DNA of 64,000 nucleotides from the NCBI GenBank assembly GCA_037074705.1, contig CM073593.1:5585001-5649000 (forward strand), given 5' to 3'. The translations under genes were made by a program, and so were the position numbers. This document shows, in pieces, positions 1-11,661 of the stretch. The stretch's first letter is position 1. Each line of letters opens with the position of its first letter. Below the pieces are notes generated by a model, which made no database searches, had not been told where the DNA came from, and saw nothing but the letters and a program-made list of their open reading frames with translations. Origin of the DNA: Zhengitettix transpicula (taxonomy: Eukaryota > Arthropoda > Insecta > Orthoptera > Tetrigidae).

Positions 1-480
1 AAAATTTAAAATATTCCTAGATAGAAGGAAAGAAAAATTATTTATTCTCTATAGTTGATTTGGAAACAAAAGGCTATTTTCGGTAAAAGCATTAGTGTAT
101 TAGTGTGTATATTACATTCCTAAAGCTGTCCTTGAACCACCAGTGAAATGTGAGACCACGTTATATTTTCTAGGTTCTTCGAAGTGCGTCGTTCTGGAAG
201 CTGTTCATTACATAAAAATAATTTACAGTCCACTGTTCACATTTGAAACAGGAAGGTTAGAATCAGAAAATCAGTTGTACCTATAACAATGGACCAGAAT
301 AAGAATGTTTGTTGTAACTGTAGAAATTTAACATGGGCAATGCTTTACCCAGGGGAGAAAAAAATAAATTGAAAACCGAAGCGTTTAAAATTACCGTGAA
401 ACATCTGTGTTAATATTGTAATGCTGCCAACAGCCTCAGCGTCTCGGTATATTTTTATCTAGGCTCTTAAAGGAGTCACT
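1..480. other. AT-rich intergenic DNA, no gene seen
   Basis: No reading frame, RNA gene or repeat boundary could be supported here. It lies just upstream, in plus orientation, of a sharply CpG-rich islet, so any promoter elements of that islet would fall in its last 100 bases. No convincing TATA box was identified. Confidence 0.5.
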
Positions 481-836
481 TTACTCATCTTCCGGCGCTT
501 CAGAGAGATCACGCCGTCCACAGCAGCCAGTGCCCGCCAAATAAATACTAATTCTCGTGGTGAGTTCTGGGAGGGAGAAGGGAGGAGACGGAGGCGTCTG
601 CCGACGTAGACGACGCCGGCCGAAAGCGAGCGACGCCGGCCGATCGGACGCGTGCTTTCCGGCGACGTCCCCAGTGCAGAAGTGCGCCGCGTGTGGGGAA
701 CAGGTCTCTCTCAACTCCGGCTCTGGTGATCTTTTTACGTGGTCTTGTGCTTCGGGTGTTGGAACCTCTTCCGTAAGCAGGGGATTCCTGTAGCTTCGCG
801 ACGTCCGAACGTCACCCAAGCATCTAAAAAATTCAG
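481..836 (+). promoter_or_regulatory. CpG-rich islet, candidate promoter or non-coding first exon
   Basis: This is the most CpG-dense stretch of an otherwise AT-rich window, densest at about 590-690. It contains a 13-base direct repeat CGACGCCGGCCGA at 611-623 and 631-643 (period 20). A splice-donor-like CAG|GTAACT lies at 834-842, so on the plus strand it could be a 5' non-coding exon ending at 836. Frames of 112 codons (minus) and 78 codons (plus) cross it, but they open on TTG and GTG rather than ATG and the proteins resemble nothing I know; high GC alone removes stop codons. Germline-unmethylated CpG clusters often mark promoters even in AT-rich arthropod genomes. Transcription here is inference. 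It could instead be a GC-rich transposon remnant. Confidence 0.35.
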
Positions 837-1822
837 GTAACTCACGACAAGTCTCACTTTCTCACAAACACAGACTTAAAAGTATGCATTAACAGAACGA
901 AAATATAATTCATTAATATAGTTACAACCATGTCGTTAACGTATGCGAGGTGTGAAAACCCGATTGTTCAAGATGACGTCTGGATAATACTATAGTTTAA
1001 CTATATCTTCAACGTTTTGGACAAATGGTCAAAATTGTCTGTAATTAGATCGTTCTATTGTCCAATTAACGACAAAAATGACTCACATATATGGTTGGAT
1101 AATTACGTTTTTGGTGACAAAAATCTGGAAACAAGAAAGAAAGTATACTGAAGATTCGATCCCCGATCTAGGTTCGTAAATCGTACGTTTCCGCGGTTAG
1201 GCTTATATTATATACTATATGACTATTAATATCAGACAACAATTCACCTTCCCACGTGTCAAATATTTTATAGAGGAACAATAAGGCTAAAATCTTAAAA
1301 TGAGTTTTTAAAAATGATCCAATATAAGTCAAAAGGTTACGCCTGTAATTATTTAACAATATACGAAGTATATATCAAGTTAACTTCTGAGTAAATAAAT
1401 TAGATACAGAACAGCGGATAACAGCAAATTAAAAATATTTTAATTCATTAGTAAATTAAATTACAAAACATATTTCTGTCCTTATGTGAACCCTCTTTAG
1501 TCATATATATATATTAATAAAATATAATATTTTAAATTGTCTCTTAATGGCTGTATTTTCATCAAACGTACGAAAAATGTGTGATTTTGAACCTGCATAT
1601 TAATCTGTTAACAACCTTTATCAATTAAATGGATTATTATTTCAATTAGTCATTGTATCTGTAATTGTTTACATCATTACATGAAATTACAAATGTTGTA
1701 AAGGTAATTGTATTAACAAAAAGGGACTTAAACAACTCTCAGATTGAACACAATGTTCCATTTTTACACCATCATATTTATTATTCATATCCATATATAT
1801 AATAGTGTTATAAAAATAATAA
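837..1822. other. AT-rich intergenic DNA, no gene seen
   Basis: Only short frames with no recognisable relatives occur. If 481-836 is a first exon, this would be the start of its intron. From about 1810 the sequence becomes an ATT/AAT microsatellite, which is the 3' tail of the minus-strand LINE that follows. Confidence 0.5.
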
Positions 1823-4462
1823 TACTTATTATTATTATTTATTGAGGTCGCGTCGACATCGTGGTCATTGGCGACCCGTATGTTATTTACAATAAATTAC
1901 ATAGTGTTACTATTTACATACATTGATATTTTTACAGATATTATTACAGATTTGGTTTCTATATTTCTTGACTTAGGTTTGCTTCCTGGATAAATTTGAT
2001 GAGGTCCATGGCAGCTGTCGTTGAAGTACAGAGGTCTGAGATGTGCTGAGCTCTTCTGATGCCGTTATATCTGCTGCAATAGCAATAGTATGGGGAATAG
2101 TTAGTGGTTGACTGCATTCTTCACATATTGTTGTTTAGGAGGTGGCTGTTTAGAGTGACCGGTTCTGATTCTTGATACTATTACTTGCTGTTTGCGGTTT
2201 AATTAAGATTTTTTTTTTAAGGTTCTGAAAGTCATTGATACTTTTGTGGATGTCAATTTTTTCCATTTTCTGATCCACTGCGTTTTTGCTGGGTTATTTA
2301 TTTGAATCCATATTTGATTGAGATCGCTGGTTGGGCTTGCTTCAGATTGGGGTAATGTGAGGTTTAGTCTTTGTTTGGGTTTTAAATCTTTCATGGAAGG
2401 AGGCGTATTTGCATTTGGTTTCTCTATGCGTGGGAAGGGGTGGTGTTATGTTGCTTTTTATTATGGGATTGCTCGAAGTGTGATATTTTAAGGCTATTCT
2501 TGTGCCCAGGTATTGCAAAGTTGGTTCTTGGGCTTCGACTAGAAGGCTCCCAACCAGGTATGTCCTGAAGACTCCCGTGGCCATACAAAGGGCGCTGTTG
2601 TGGATCGTGTCTAGTTTATGAAGCGTCTTTCTGTTTGCTGATTGACATAGCATGCAGGCATAATCCATCCTCCTTATTAGGTCTTTGTACGTAATAGTAG
2701 TAGATGCATATTAGCGCCCCAGTTCTTGCATGCTAGGGATTTTAATATATTCAGCCTTTTATTGCAGTCCTGTGCCAAACGGTTTATGTGCTTGGAGAAG
2801 GTTTGTTTCGGTTCAAAGATGGTGTACAGTATTTAGATGGAGTTTACTCTAGGGATAGGCTGATCGTCTAGTTTTAGTGAGATGATTTCTGATTTATGTT
2901 TGTTTGAAATATGACATTGGTCGTCGGTACAAAGAATTTAAATCCTGTTTTTTGTGACCACTCATGGAGGTGATTTAGGGCTTGTTGCATGTTGAGTTGA
3001 GTATCATCTTTATGTTTTCCCTTGCATAATATTATGATGTCGTCATTTACGAACTACTACTTGGGAGGGGGGGGGAATTTGGCAATCTGCATCGTCTGTT
3101 GCTAGTAAGAATAAAATGGGACTGAGTACTGAGCCTTGAGCAACTCCGTTTTCTATTTGATAAGGACTTTGAGATGTGATCATTGATTCTTGTTTTGATA
3201 CTACTATTTGCAGTAAAGTTTCTTATAAACTGAAGCATGTTTCCGTGTAGTCCCATTAATATAAACTTATTACATGGCGGATCCAAACCCTGTCGAAGGC
3301 CTTTTGGATGTCAATATAGACTGCTGTGACATGTTGTTTATTTCTAAATGCTTCTCTGATAAGGTTGTCTATACTGAAGAGATGGTCAATTGTGGAGTGG
3401 CTTTTACTAAATCCGAATTGGTTATCCTTTATGATATGATTTGATCCAATGAACCATTTCAACCTGTTGTTTACGATTTTCTCCAGGATCTTGGACATAA
3501 TGCATGTTAAGAATATTGGTCTGTAATTTAATGATTCGGTTTTGTTCTTTCCTGGTTTGTGTATAGGGATGACTATTGCTTCTTTTCATAATTTGGGGAA
3601 GCAGTTTGTGGTCCAGATCTTGTTGAATATTCGTGACATTGTTTCTAATCCCGGTGGAGGTAAATTTTTTATGAGGAGGTTTGGAATGCAGTCTCATACT
3701 GGAGGAGAGTTTTTTTAATTTTTGGTTACTTTGAATTAGTTTTGGTAAGGATATTGGTTCATTTAGAATTCCATTTTGGGAGGTATCTGGAGTGGGCAGT
3801 GGTAGGGATTCTCGATCTAATTTGTATTTTAAGAAGAATTTACTGAAGTTGCTAGAAGCGTAGTTGGTTGCAAAGGTTTCGTCAAGGGTGTCTTCTATTT
3901 CTTGGTCGGTTGTAATTGCATCTTGTTTGGAATTTCTGAGGTAGCTAATTCTGTTGAAATTGTAATTCCCTTGTACAGCTTTGATTGCTTTCCAGGCGTC
4001 TTGAAGGTCTTTGTTGTGACAGACCGGCTACTTTGTTTATCCAATGCGATCTACTGCTTTCTTTCATGGTCCTTCTGAATATGGCTCGGGCTTGCTTGTA
4101 CAGTATTTTACTATTTTCAGTTTTTTGTCTTTTGTATTTGTTAAACCTTTTCTATAGTTGCGATTAGCTTGTAGACAGTCTTTATTCCACCATGGTACAT
4201 CCTTCTTGCCAGGTGTTTTAGAATATTTTTTTATAGAGGCGTCTGCGGCTTCGATGATTATAGAATTGAATTTGTTTAATATGTCGAGGGAAATTTCAGA
4301 GTTTTCTAGGGAGTTTTCTGTATGCTTTGGTAGTTTAGTGTTATCTGTTTGTAGGTGCTGCAGTAATTGTATTGTTATCTGGTAGTTCAAGTTCTATAAT
4401 TATTGGGTAGTGATTGCAGTCGAAAGGGTGAGATGCTGTGTACAAGTTGCATTTGTCAGAGA

Positions 4463-4678
4463 ATGCCCGACCTACCTGATGCAGGTTTTTCTAGGGTTTT
4501 CCCTGAATTTCTATAGGCGAATGCCGGGTAGGATCCTTAAACCATAGCCCGGGGGCCCTAGTAAACCCTTGGCTACCTTCCTCTACCCTTCCGCATCCCC
4601 CCTTTCAAATCCCTTCCTATGCTATTAAAGGGGAGTTGCCCTAAGTGGATTACCCTCATGTAGCCTGTTGCCCTAAAA
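4463..4678 (+). mobile_element. Family P short retroposon, copy 1 (5'-truncated)
   Basis: This unit recurs at 4683, 17860, 28033 and 58423. Landmarks in order on the plus strand are CCCGACCTACCTGATGCAGG, TTTTTCTAGGGTTTTCCCTG, GGCGAATGCCGGGTAGGATC, an AGCCCGGGGGCCC block, and a terminal CCCTCATGTAGCCTGTTGCC followed by CTAAAAAAAAAA. The A-rich 3' end and variable 5' truncation indicate retroposition. No tRNA-type A and B boxes were recognised, so it may be a non-tRNA SINE or the 3' tail of an unseen LINE. It lies inside the endonuclease of the minus-strand LINE, immediately before copy 2. Confidence 0.72.
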
Positions 4679-4682
4679 AAAA

Positions 4683-4938
4683 AAGAACCCCTCTCCCGCC
4701 ATCGGAAGGGCGTGGGACACGTACCAAATGCCCGACCTACCTGATACAGGTTTTTCTAGGGTTTTCCCTGCATCAATTTTAGGCGAATTTCCGGGTAGGA
4801 TCCTTAAACTATAGCCCGGGGACCCCAGTTAACCCTTGGCTACCTTCCTTTACCCTCCCGCATCCTCCCTGTCAAATCCCTTCCTATGCTATTATTGGGG
4901 AGTTGTCACCACGTGGATTAGCCTCATGTAGCCTGTCA
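4683..4938 (+). mobile_element. Family P short retroposon, copy 2 (longer 5' end)
   Basis: This second copy is head-to-tail with copy 1 and begins directly after the A-tail of copy 1. It carries an extra 5' block (CCCTCTCCCGCCATCGGAAG and onward) that copy 1 lacks. The two copies differ by scattered substitutions. The A-tail is missing at its end, where the LINE endonuclease sequence resumes (CCGCAAGTAATG on the minus strand). A tandem pair could come from insertion of one copy into another's tail or from dimeric retroposition. Confidence 0.72.
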
Positions 4939-5399
4939 TTACTTGCGGATTCCCAAGCAGTGTTATGGCAATTGAAATCGCATAGGAGTATAGATGGTTT
5001 ATACACATCTATACATATGGTTTATGACACTTGTTATTTCATTTAGAGCAAAATTGTAGCTGTTTGGCAGGTAAGTATTACAGATATTAAGTTTGGAGTT
5101 ATTGATATGGCCTCAATGTTTGTGTTTATTTGTAGTTCTCCTGCTGCTAGATAGCTTTTGTCATATATAGCTACTCCCCCATTCACATGGGATGGGTTTT
5201 ACGATTTTTGAAGTAACAATCGAATCCTTTTAGGGTTCTGTGCTCTTGGATCCTGAAGTTAGTCTCTGGTAGGAAGATTATGGATGAGAGGTAACGATTT
5301 GTGAGTAGATGTAGACTTTGTAGTCTTGTGAGAAAACCATTTAAGTTCAATTGTTAAATCGTTGTAGGGATTTTCATTTGTACGTGGGATTTACTCTGA

Positions 5400-6733
5400 C
5401 GTTCTGGATTCTGAGCCCTCATGGTATAATTGTCTTTTCATTTTATTTTTAAGTCAGATAATGCGGATTTTGATTGATCTTTCCGTGAACTTTGGTTAAT
5501 ATATCCAGTAGGGATTCAATGTCCTTAGTGTAGTCTAAGGCAGTATTTGTGGAGTTCTTGCTCCCGATGTTATTTATCAAAGGGCTCTTAAATTTCTTGT
5601 AATTTAATGGAAATTGATTGGATTTTTTTTTCTATGAAGTTCTTCACGGGTTCCTAAGCTTCATCTATTAGGTTATGGGATTCCAATGCTGGTGTAGTTT
5701 TTGTTTTTTTCTTAGGGGGATTTTTTCCTTGGTTCCACTGTTTTCATTATTTGATAGAGTGGAGAGCGTTTCGGAATGTTTTGTTACGTTTGATTATACT
5801 CTTTTCTTTGCTAATGTAGTTGGTTGAGATAGCTCCATCGTATCTGCATCCAAGATGTTTTCGTGTATGGAGCTTGGATTCACAATAGGAGTCATCTCTG
5901 GGTGATGCTTTGAAGGGGATTTTATTATTTGACTAGTAATTTCTGTAGTTTGGCAGGATGTGTCTTCAAGATTTTTATCTTTGGTTCCAATTTTAGATGA
6001 TTCCGTGGTAACATTCAGATTGGGGTGAGGTTATCTTGTCGACGTCCGTAATGTGATCGTTGTTAACTGCGTTGTTGGATACGGGTTCTTGTATTTTGTT
6101 TATGATTGTAGATGATGGAATTTCTATGGTTGTTTTGCTAGTACTATTTGGGCAATTGTTTGCCAGGTGTCCTTCCGTTTTGCAGGTTCTCAGTGTTCTC
6201 CGCGGACAGGAATATGAGGATCTGTGTATCATCGTAATCTATTAGTATTGAATCAGGTAGGTTGTTAAATTCAGTTGGATCCATGTAAAACTGCCTACGG
6301 AAGCTCATAATGTGACTGAGGCATGGATCTTATAGACCTGCTTTAATGAAAGATATTTTAGAGGTTATAGTAATGTTATATTTATCTAATTCGTTTTCTA
6401 TTATATTGTGGGGCATTATCGGACATACGTTCGAAATAATCCCTCTCCGGTGTCTTGAAATAAGTGAGCGAACATTTAAGTTGTGATCTTTGATTTTTAA
6501 CAATTTGTTTAGTTGTAAAGTTGTCAACACATGATTTGTTTGCTAGGAATACACAAATACGATTGCTGCATATACGCGACATAAATCTGATTGTTTTAGG
6601 ATCAAGAAATTTCACTAATATTGATAGAAATACCTTCAATTGCCTCAATTATAAATGCTTGGTTTCTTGATGGAAACATTTGAGACGTTTCTGTAATTAC
6701 GTACGAGCGGGGTTGCTGCACAGATGAAGCCAT
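5400..6733 (-). pseudogene. LINE ORF1 (gag-like RNA-binding protein), broken
   Basis: The protein would package the element's RNA. I chose ATG 6733 (MASSVQQPRSYVITETSQMF) because the conserved gag body follows directly. Recognisable pieces run downstream in shifting frames: PKTIRFMSRICSNRICVFLA near 6600-6540, RGIISNVCPIMPHNIIENEL near 6450-6390, SFRRQFYMDP near 6310-6280, and a zinc-knuckle remnant RTCKTEGHLANNCPN near 6190-6130 that has lost its first cysteine. At least three frame changes are needed to connect them. The end is poorly defined; the 5400 boundary is set by the start of ORF2. Confidence 0.75.
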
Positions 6734-6918
6734 TTGTTGGGGTTGAATCACTTCTTACAGCACTGAATTGATTTAATTAACTGAATACACGTGATATTTG
6801 ATGATATTCCGTGTTTCTTGGCTTACGACCGATTGCAGCGTAGCCTGTTTGCGAACACTCGGGATATTTGACTATACTGCGGAGTTTTGTTGTCTAGATC
6901 CCACGAACAGTCAAACTA

Positions 6919-6921
<3 letters not shown>

Positions 6922-6966
<45 letters not shown>
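6922..6966. repeat. (AT)n microsatellite, left flank of a solo LTR
   Basis: About 22 uninterrupted AT units stand between the LINE 5' end and the LTR that starts at 6967. The same LTR is followed by another AT run at 8055, so a single original AT tract has probably been split by the insertion. Confidence 0.9.
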
Positions 6967-6968
<2 letters not shown>

Positions 6969-8050
6969 TAATGCCAATTAAACAGGCCATTAATTGTTTT
7001 AATATAATTAAATTGTTAGCTGTACGAATGCGTAAAGGCGACAATGAAGGAGGGTTTTTCCTTTGATCAACAATGCGCGCTTAAAATCTGTTTGCACTTG
7101 GAGAAGACCAGTTGGCTGCGAGAAACGGAACAGTTCAGTTCACGTGGAGAACTGAAAACTTAGAAGTCTGATGATCCAAAAGTCTGGAATCGGTTATGAA
7201 TGGTGGCGTACGAGAGATAAAACTGTTAAATGTCGACGGGGAGATATAATACTTTGCAGTTCACCTATAGCAACGAACAGTAAAGTTTGCAGATATAAAG
7301 TACGAATGGCGAAATCCTGTATTTCTACAAGAAAGCAAACAACATTTTCTCGGAGAGATTTACATAATAAGTTGCACACAGTAAAGAAAATGGTTGCTTC
7401 ATGCTGATTGAACAATTATCGCATAGAGGGGACCAACAACCACTAGCAGACAAAAGGATGCGGCTTATCCGAGGTTCCAGATAGCAGAGGACGAGTATTT
7501 TAATCGTGTGTATTAAAAATTTCAATGAAGTTTAGAGTCTGTGTAAAACTGGCCTTTTAGTGTGGTAGTTTTCAAGATAAAAGAGAGAGATCTGGTACCA
7601 CAGTGACGGTCCGTGACGAACCAAAACTTTGATATAAATTGGTAAACGATAATTATAAAGGGATAGTCAGATTTTGTTCAGTTTTCATTTCGTTCAGTTT
7701 TAGTTTCGTTCAGTTTTCTTTTCACTTATTTTCATATTGTTTTAGGTCAACTTTTATTTTTGAATTGTTAATTGTCAAGTTATACATCGATTTTGTTCTA
7801 ATTATCAAACCCATTTATGGCCCTGAGATAGGAGATTCGACGAATTGATTGATTGTAATAATATAAAACTTAATGTTCATAAGTGTCACGAATTAATCAA
7901 TTAAATTAAAGTATTTGTTTTAAATGGATGACATTCGACATGAAAAATAGGTTTTGTACATTGTAAAATTATCAACAATAATAAATTTCTTTTAAAGCTT
8001 AGTAAATGTTGTTTCTTATTCCTATAATTTAATTAAATCCTGTTTTTTAT

Positions 8051-8054
<4 letters not shown>
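6967..8054 (-). mobile_element. Solo LTR E, gypsy-like family with ATAT target, minus strand
   Basis: The left end TGTAATGCCAATTAAACAGG matches the reverse complement of the right end of LTR A (23172-24109). Further shared blocks are AGATCTGGTACCA near 7590, GATAATTATAAAGGGATAGT near 7650 and CCCATTTATGGCCCTGAGA near 7810. The right end is ...TTTATAACA followed by ATATAT. TG...CA termini and AT-rich 4-bp targets are typical of gypsy-group LTR elements. No internal coding region is present, so it is a solo LTR left by recombination. Short frames inside (78, 69 and 69 codons) have no recognisable product. A motif near TTTCGTTCAGTTT is repeated three times at 7680-7720. Confidence 0.7.

Positions 8055-8082
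<28 letters not shown>
8055..8082. repeat. (AT)n microsatellite, right flank of LTR E
   Basis: A run of about 14 AT units directly follows the LTR terminus. It is the partner of the AT run at 6922. Confidence 0.85.
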
Positions 8083-8373
8083 TTCACTAATATTTGAACT
8101 TTTAATTAAAACAATTTCTCTCAATTTATTTTAATACGCGTTACTAAGGTAAATTCCAAAGATATTATCCAATTATTATAGTCAGATATATATTAATATT
8201 AAATTTCTGATTCTTGGCCTGAAAAATTTGCATCTAGATTTATTGAACGATTTCAACTATTAAGAGAGTTTAGAATTTGATTTGGACACTGTTTTGGATT
8301 TACAATATTAATAAATTTTAACTCTCAATGGGATGTGCGTTACATTATGCAAAATATTCTTGTAACATAGTCA

Positions 8374-8418
<45 letters not shown>

Positions 8419-9157
8419 AAAAAATAAAACCTTATACTAAAACCAGACTTCCATGAATTAGTAGTTAAACCATATATGAGAAATACATATATTAATTCTT
8501 TAGGACCTCCGAAGATGCCTAATGTATTTAATATGATCATTTTATGGAATAATAATGACTGGAACGTATAAAATTGACTTAAAAGGAATTATACAGAAAA
8601 ACGTTTTGAAAAGTTCTTCGACGAAATAAATTAGTCAGAAAAATTATAATTTATTTCCTACGACTGATATTAAAAATTATAGGGGCAATTCAATTACTAA
8701 TAAATTTTGATTTGTTTGAATATCAATGAAAAAACAATTCAGTCTATCAAGTCAGAAACTAAAAATTGATAAGAATATAAAACATTTTAATAGAAAGAAA
8801 TATTATAGTAATTTCATATCTAATATTTTTTGGACGTCTTCAGTTGTAAAATTAAATTAAATAATTTCAAATTCGTAATAAATTTGTGATGGTTGATGTT
8901 ATTTTTCATTTATTTAAATAAGTCTGAAAAAATATAACTGTTAATTGTAATTTATTTCCCACTCTTTAAAGAGGGTGAGATTTGTATTACTTGACAAACT
9001 TGTCATTTACACGTTAAGAAAAAGTTTGATCATGTTTTGAAATTTTGTCAGGCTGATTTCTTGCTCGTCTAATTTTGGACCTGTGTCTTCTTTTGTGACG
9101 TAGTTTTCCGTGTGCCTGTTTAGATTTTATTCGTGTTAATCAATATATTTAAAAGTT
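8083..9157. other. AT-rich intergenic DNA with an (AT)n run at 8379-8415
   Basis: No gene is seen. The 66-codon frame crossing 8340-8540 owes its alternating Tyr-Ile stretch to the AT microsatellite and is not a gene. Around 8630-8770 are pieces of the motif AGTCAGAAA followed by AT-rich sequence that recurs beside hammerhead-like segments elsewhere in the window. Confidence 0.5.
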
Positions 9158-9235
9158 AAAATGATTTTAAATTGATTTTAAAATGATTTTAAAATGATTT
9201 TAAAATGATTTTAAATTGATTTTAATATCTAAATT
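9158..9235. repeat. 11-bp minisatellite, unit GATTTTAAAAT
   Basis: About seven tandem copies of an 11-base unit, with alternation between GATTTTAAAAT and GATTTTAAATT variants. Confidence 0.85.
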
Positions 9236-9311
9236 AAACTGACAAGTATAGTTTAATAAATAAACACTAAAACGGACCATTTACTGGAAAAAATAAAAAC
9301 ATACAATTGAC

Positions 9312-9343
9312 GACGTTTCTTCACAATTTTTGGACTTCATCAG
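9312..9343 (-). ncRNA. Hammerhead-ribozyme-like core
   Basis: On the minus strand the segment reads CTGATGA, then a 17-base spacer, then GAAAC and GTCG. CTGANGA...GAAA is the conserved two-part hammerhead core. The spacer should form stem II, but I see only weak pairing. The strand with the cleavage site was not found. Likely a decayed tail of a dispersed retroelement. Confidence 0.35.
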
Positions 9344-11207
9344 ATTATCTATTGTCTTTAGACCAATCGTAGTAATACTGTAATTATTTTTTGTTTTAGT
9401 CGTAATTTATTTTCGGTTCTCTCAATTTCCCTTACAAAACTTTTATATATAAAAAAATACTACGGTACGTTTCTCGTCACGTCTATAAATAATGTTTTTT
9501 TTGCACCCGGTAATATATACTCGTCTGTAGTCGAAATATATTCTCTTTAATGGTCAATTGCGGCTTCCCCAATTTAGCGAGATGCCACGTCATTACGACC
9601 CGAAATGGTGATACAGTCTACATTTAAATTTATTATCCTTTTCGCTTTCCATACAGGAAGAGGGAACTCGTGTACAGAGGACTTTCATTACAATGTAAAC
9701 GGCGAAAACGAAATATTTCATTAATAAATAATGAGAAAATGTATTATTAATGTGTAAAATAACATACTGGCAGGAAATTGTTAAGGATATTCTCATATTC
9801 ATATATATAGTAAAAAATTAATTGAAACGTCTAACCACAAAAATTATTTTTTGGTGCTCGTATATATAACAAGTAACAAAAGGCAGATCAAAAAACTGAT
9901 TCATTTTTCTGACATAAAATTACAAATTTAATTCGAAATGAAAGTAGTCCAATAAATTTGTTAAATTGAACAATTTTAAATTGACCAATCATTACAGACA
10001 AATCATAATTGTTTACATTTTTCGTTCCTTTTATTGAGGTTAAAAATAATTATCATTGAAAGAACGAATTCATTAAAGAAATGCAGAATGACTTGAATTT
10101 AATTTGGGTGAACCACGGATATATATTTAAGAAAAATAAATTTCATAATCCAACAACGTATCGGTCCATATTTGTGCATACTACAGGTTGAGACTTTTAC
10201 TTCTTTGGGGTTACATTCTAAAGATAATATGCGAGTAGGAAATATGACTTTTATGTCAATAGTGGTTTCGTTTACAATAGTACTAAGAAGTAGTAGGTAG
10301 AAAAAAATATTATTTTGAAGCAAAGATTTAAATTTATCAATTTATTGTTTAAACTAATTGAATTTCAGCAAAAAATTTCTTTTTACTTAAATAGGATACA
10401 AAATAATCCTGATCCATTAATCAGCCAAGGAAAAGTGAATACTTATTTTCAGGAAAATAAAATACATAAAAAATTATTCCTTTTTTAACTCATTCCTTGA
10501 CTACTTCCGAGTGCTAAATTTTTAACGGCGTTAAAGCAATTTATTTATTTATTTTCATCTTATATTTAAACATAAGTAAACCAACCGATAAAGTCAGAAT
10601 AATTATATAACTATTGTAATAATTAATATTATAATATGGGCTGAATTTAACAAATGAAAAAAAACACAAATTTACTTTATATGGAAATAAATTCGTCTTG
10701 TAATAATTAAATATAATATATGAATGTGACTTGAATGAAATACACTAATAACTTTAAAGAACAAACAAAATTTATTGTGCCAAATTTTAAAACAAGTATA
10801 AAATACACAAAATATTTGGGATCTCAGGGTCTTGATCTGGGTTTGATAAATGGCAGAATTTAAATAATCAAAATTACATTTACTTTTTATGGAAATCAAT
10901 GCGTCTGAACATAGACGAAATTTGTTGCGGAAGAAATAATACTAAAGATTGAATTTAACAATTTCAATTTTATCAAGAATTAACAATCTCATTCTATCGA
11001 TAATTAAATAATTAAAGAACGATCTGACTTTTATCTTTTAAACACGGTTTACAAATAATTTTAAAGTTTTCTCTACTTACGGCCGCCCAGGTCTCATTTT
11101 TAGTTTTTCGTGCACAATTTTGGGGACATCACTGATTCTAAATTCTCACAGACTCTAAATGTTCACAGGCTCTAATTGGTGTAGTTTGTTAGTTGGTTTA
11201 ACACAAA
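9344..11207. other. AT-rich intergenic DNA, no gene seen
   Basis: Short frames up to about 75 codons occur on the minus strand, all AT-driven and without recognisable domains. No repeat boundary could be drawn. Confidence 0.5.
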
Positions 11208-11588
11208 TTAGTTGGTTCTCGATGCTTTACTGCAACTAGTTGCTCTGTCTTCTTCCCGACTGAATATTGCTTTACTTTTTAAAATTTGAAAGTATGTTTG
11301 TGACTGGACCACATTCTTTCGTTCTGACTGCCGACTGTAAAACTTTTCGTCTGGTCTATTCGCTGTCTGCTGCCCAACTGTACTGTTCAAATTTTCATGA
11401 CTTGGAATTTTAGTCTTTTCTCCTCGCTGCCTACGGCCCGACTGTACATTTCCTGAATGTTCGTTCGTCTCGTAGATTTTGAGCGCGTAGAACCTTCTCG
11501 ACTCCTCAACAATGTTTTCTTTTTTGCCTTGCCGGATTGTTGCGGCGTCCGCTCTATATCCACTAATAATGAGTCCTCTACAATCCAA
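11208..11588 (-). other. Unrecognised 126-codon open frame, probably not a gene
   Basis: The frame begins MDCRGLIISGYRADAATIRQ and is polar and basic, with no motif I know. The underlying DNA has an irregular repeat of a CTGCC...GACTGTA block (GACTGTA-like starts at 11258, 11333, 11376 and 11440; spacings 75, 43 and 64), which gives the protein its repeated Gln/Arg/Ser character. The start is an ATG near a degenerate fold-back (11662-11786). It may be a transposon or LTR remnant. I do not assign a function. Confidence 0.15.
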
Positions 11589-11661
11589 CTTTCCAATTAG
11601 AACAATGTCTTAATTACCAATTACTACAGTATATTTAAAAATGATATCTAAAAAAATCTGA

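Larger units (their letters stand above)
2100..5375 (-). pseudogene. LINE ORF2 (endonuclease plus reverse transcriptase), broken
   Basis: ORF2 would nick target DNA and copy the element RNA in place. The N-terminal endonuclease is visible at 5345-5200 (FLPETNF, matching the usual LQETNF catalytic Glu block). It continues as CDFNCHNTAWES near 4990-4940, where the family has GDFNAHHxxWGS, and FDCNHYPII near 4425-4400, where it has SDHFPI; the catalytic D/H pair is partly eroded. Between the last two blocks are the P insertions and a loss of endonuclease sequence. The linker has VPWWNKDCLQ near 4200. RT blocks follow: IVIPIHKPGK, MSKILEKIVNNRLKWF, NQFGFSKSHSTIDHL, VYIDIQKAFDRVW (first catalytic Asp) and GVAQGSVLSPILF near 3150. 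After that, FVNDDIIIL near 3050 stands where the catalytic FADD/YADD motif belongs, so it is degenerate. Many stops and frameshifts are present. Confidence 0.82.
1823..6905 (-). mobile_element. Jockey-like non-LTR retrotransposon (LINE), near full length, decayed
   Basis: Read on the minus strand this is a two-ORF LINE of about 5 kb. From its 5' end (near 6905) come an untranslated leader, an ORF1 gag-like protein starting at ATG 6733, then ORF2 with an apurinic endonuclease, a reverse transcriptase, and a 3' tail ending in AATAAT repeats near 1823. Both ORFs carry many stops and frameshifts, so it cannot be autonomous. The endonuclease is split at 4455-4940 by two family P retroposons. The order gag, endonuclease, RT without RNase H, and the A/T microsatellite tail fit the jockey group; exact clade is uncertain. 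The 5' end abuts an (AT)n run that carries a solo LTR. Confidence 0.88.

Noticed and set aside
481..819. 112-codon minus frame across the CpG islet as a protein gene
   Set aside because: It starts at TTG, has no recognised domain, and high GC alone explains the lack of stops.
8340..8540. 66-codon frame with a repeated Tyr-Ile stretch
   Set aside because: Produced by the (AT)n microsatellite at 8379-8415.
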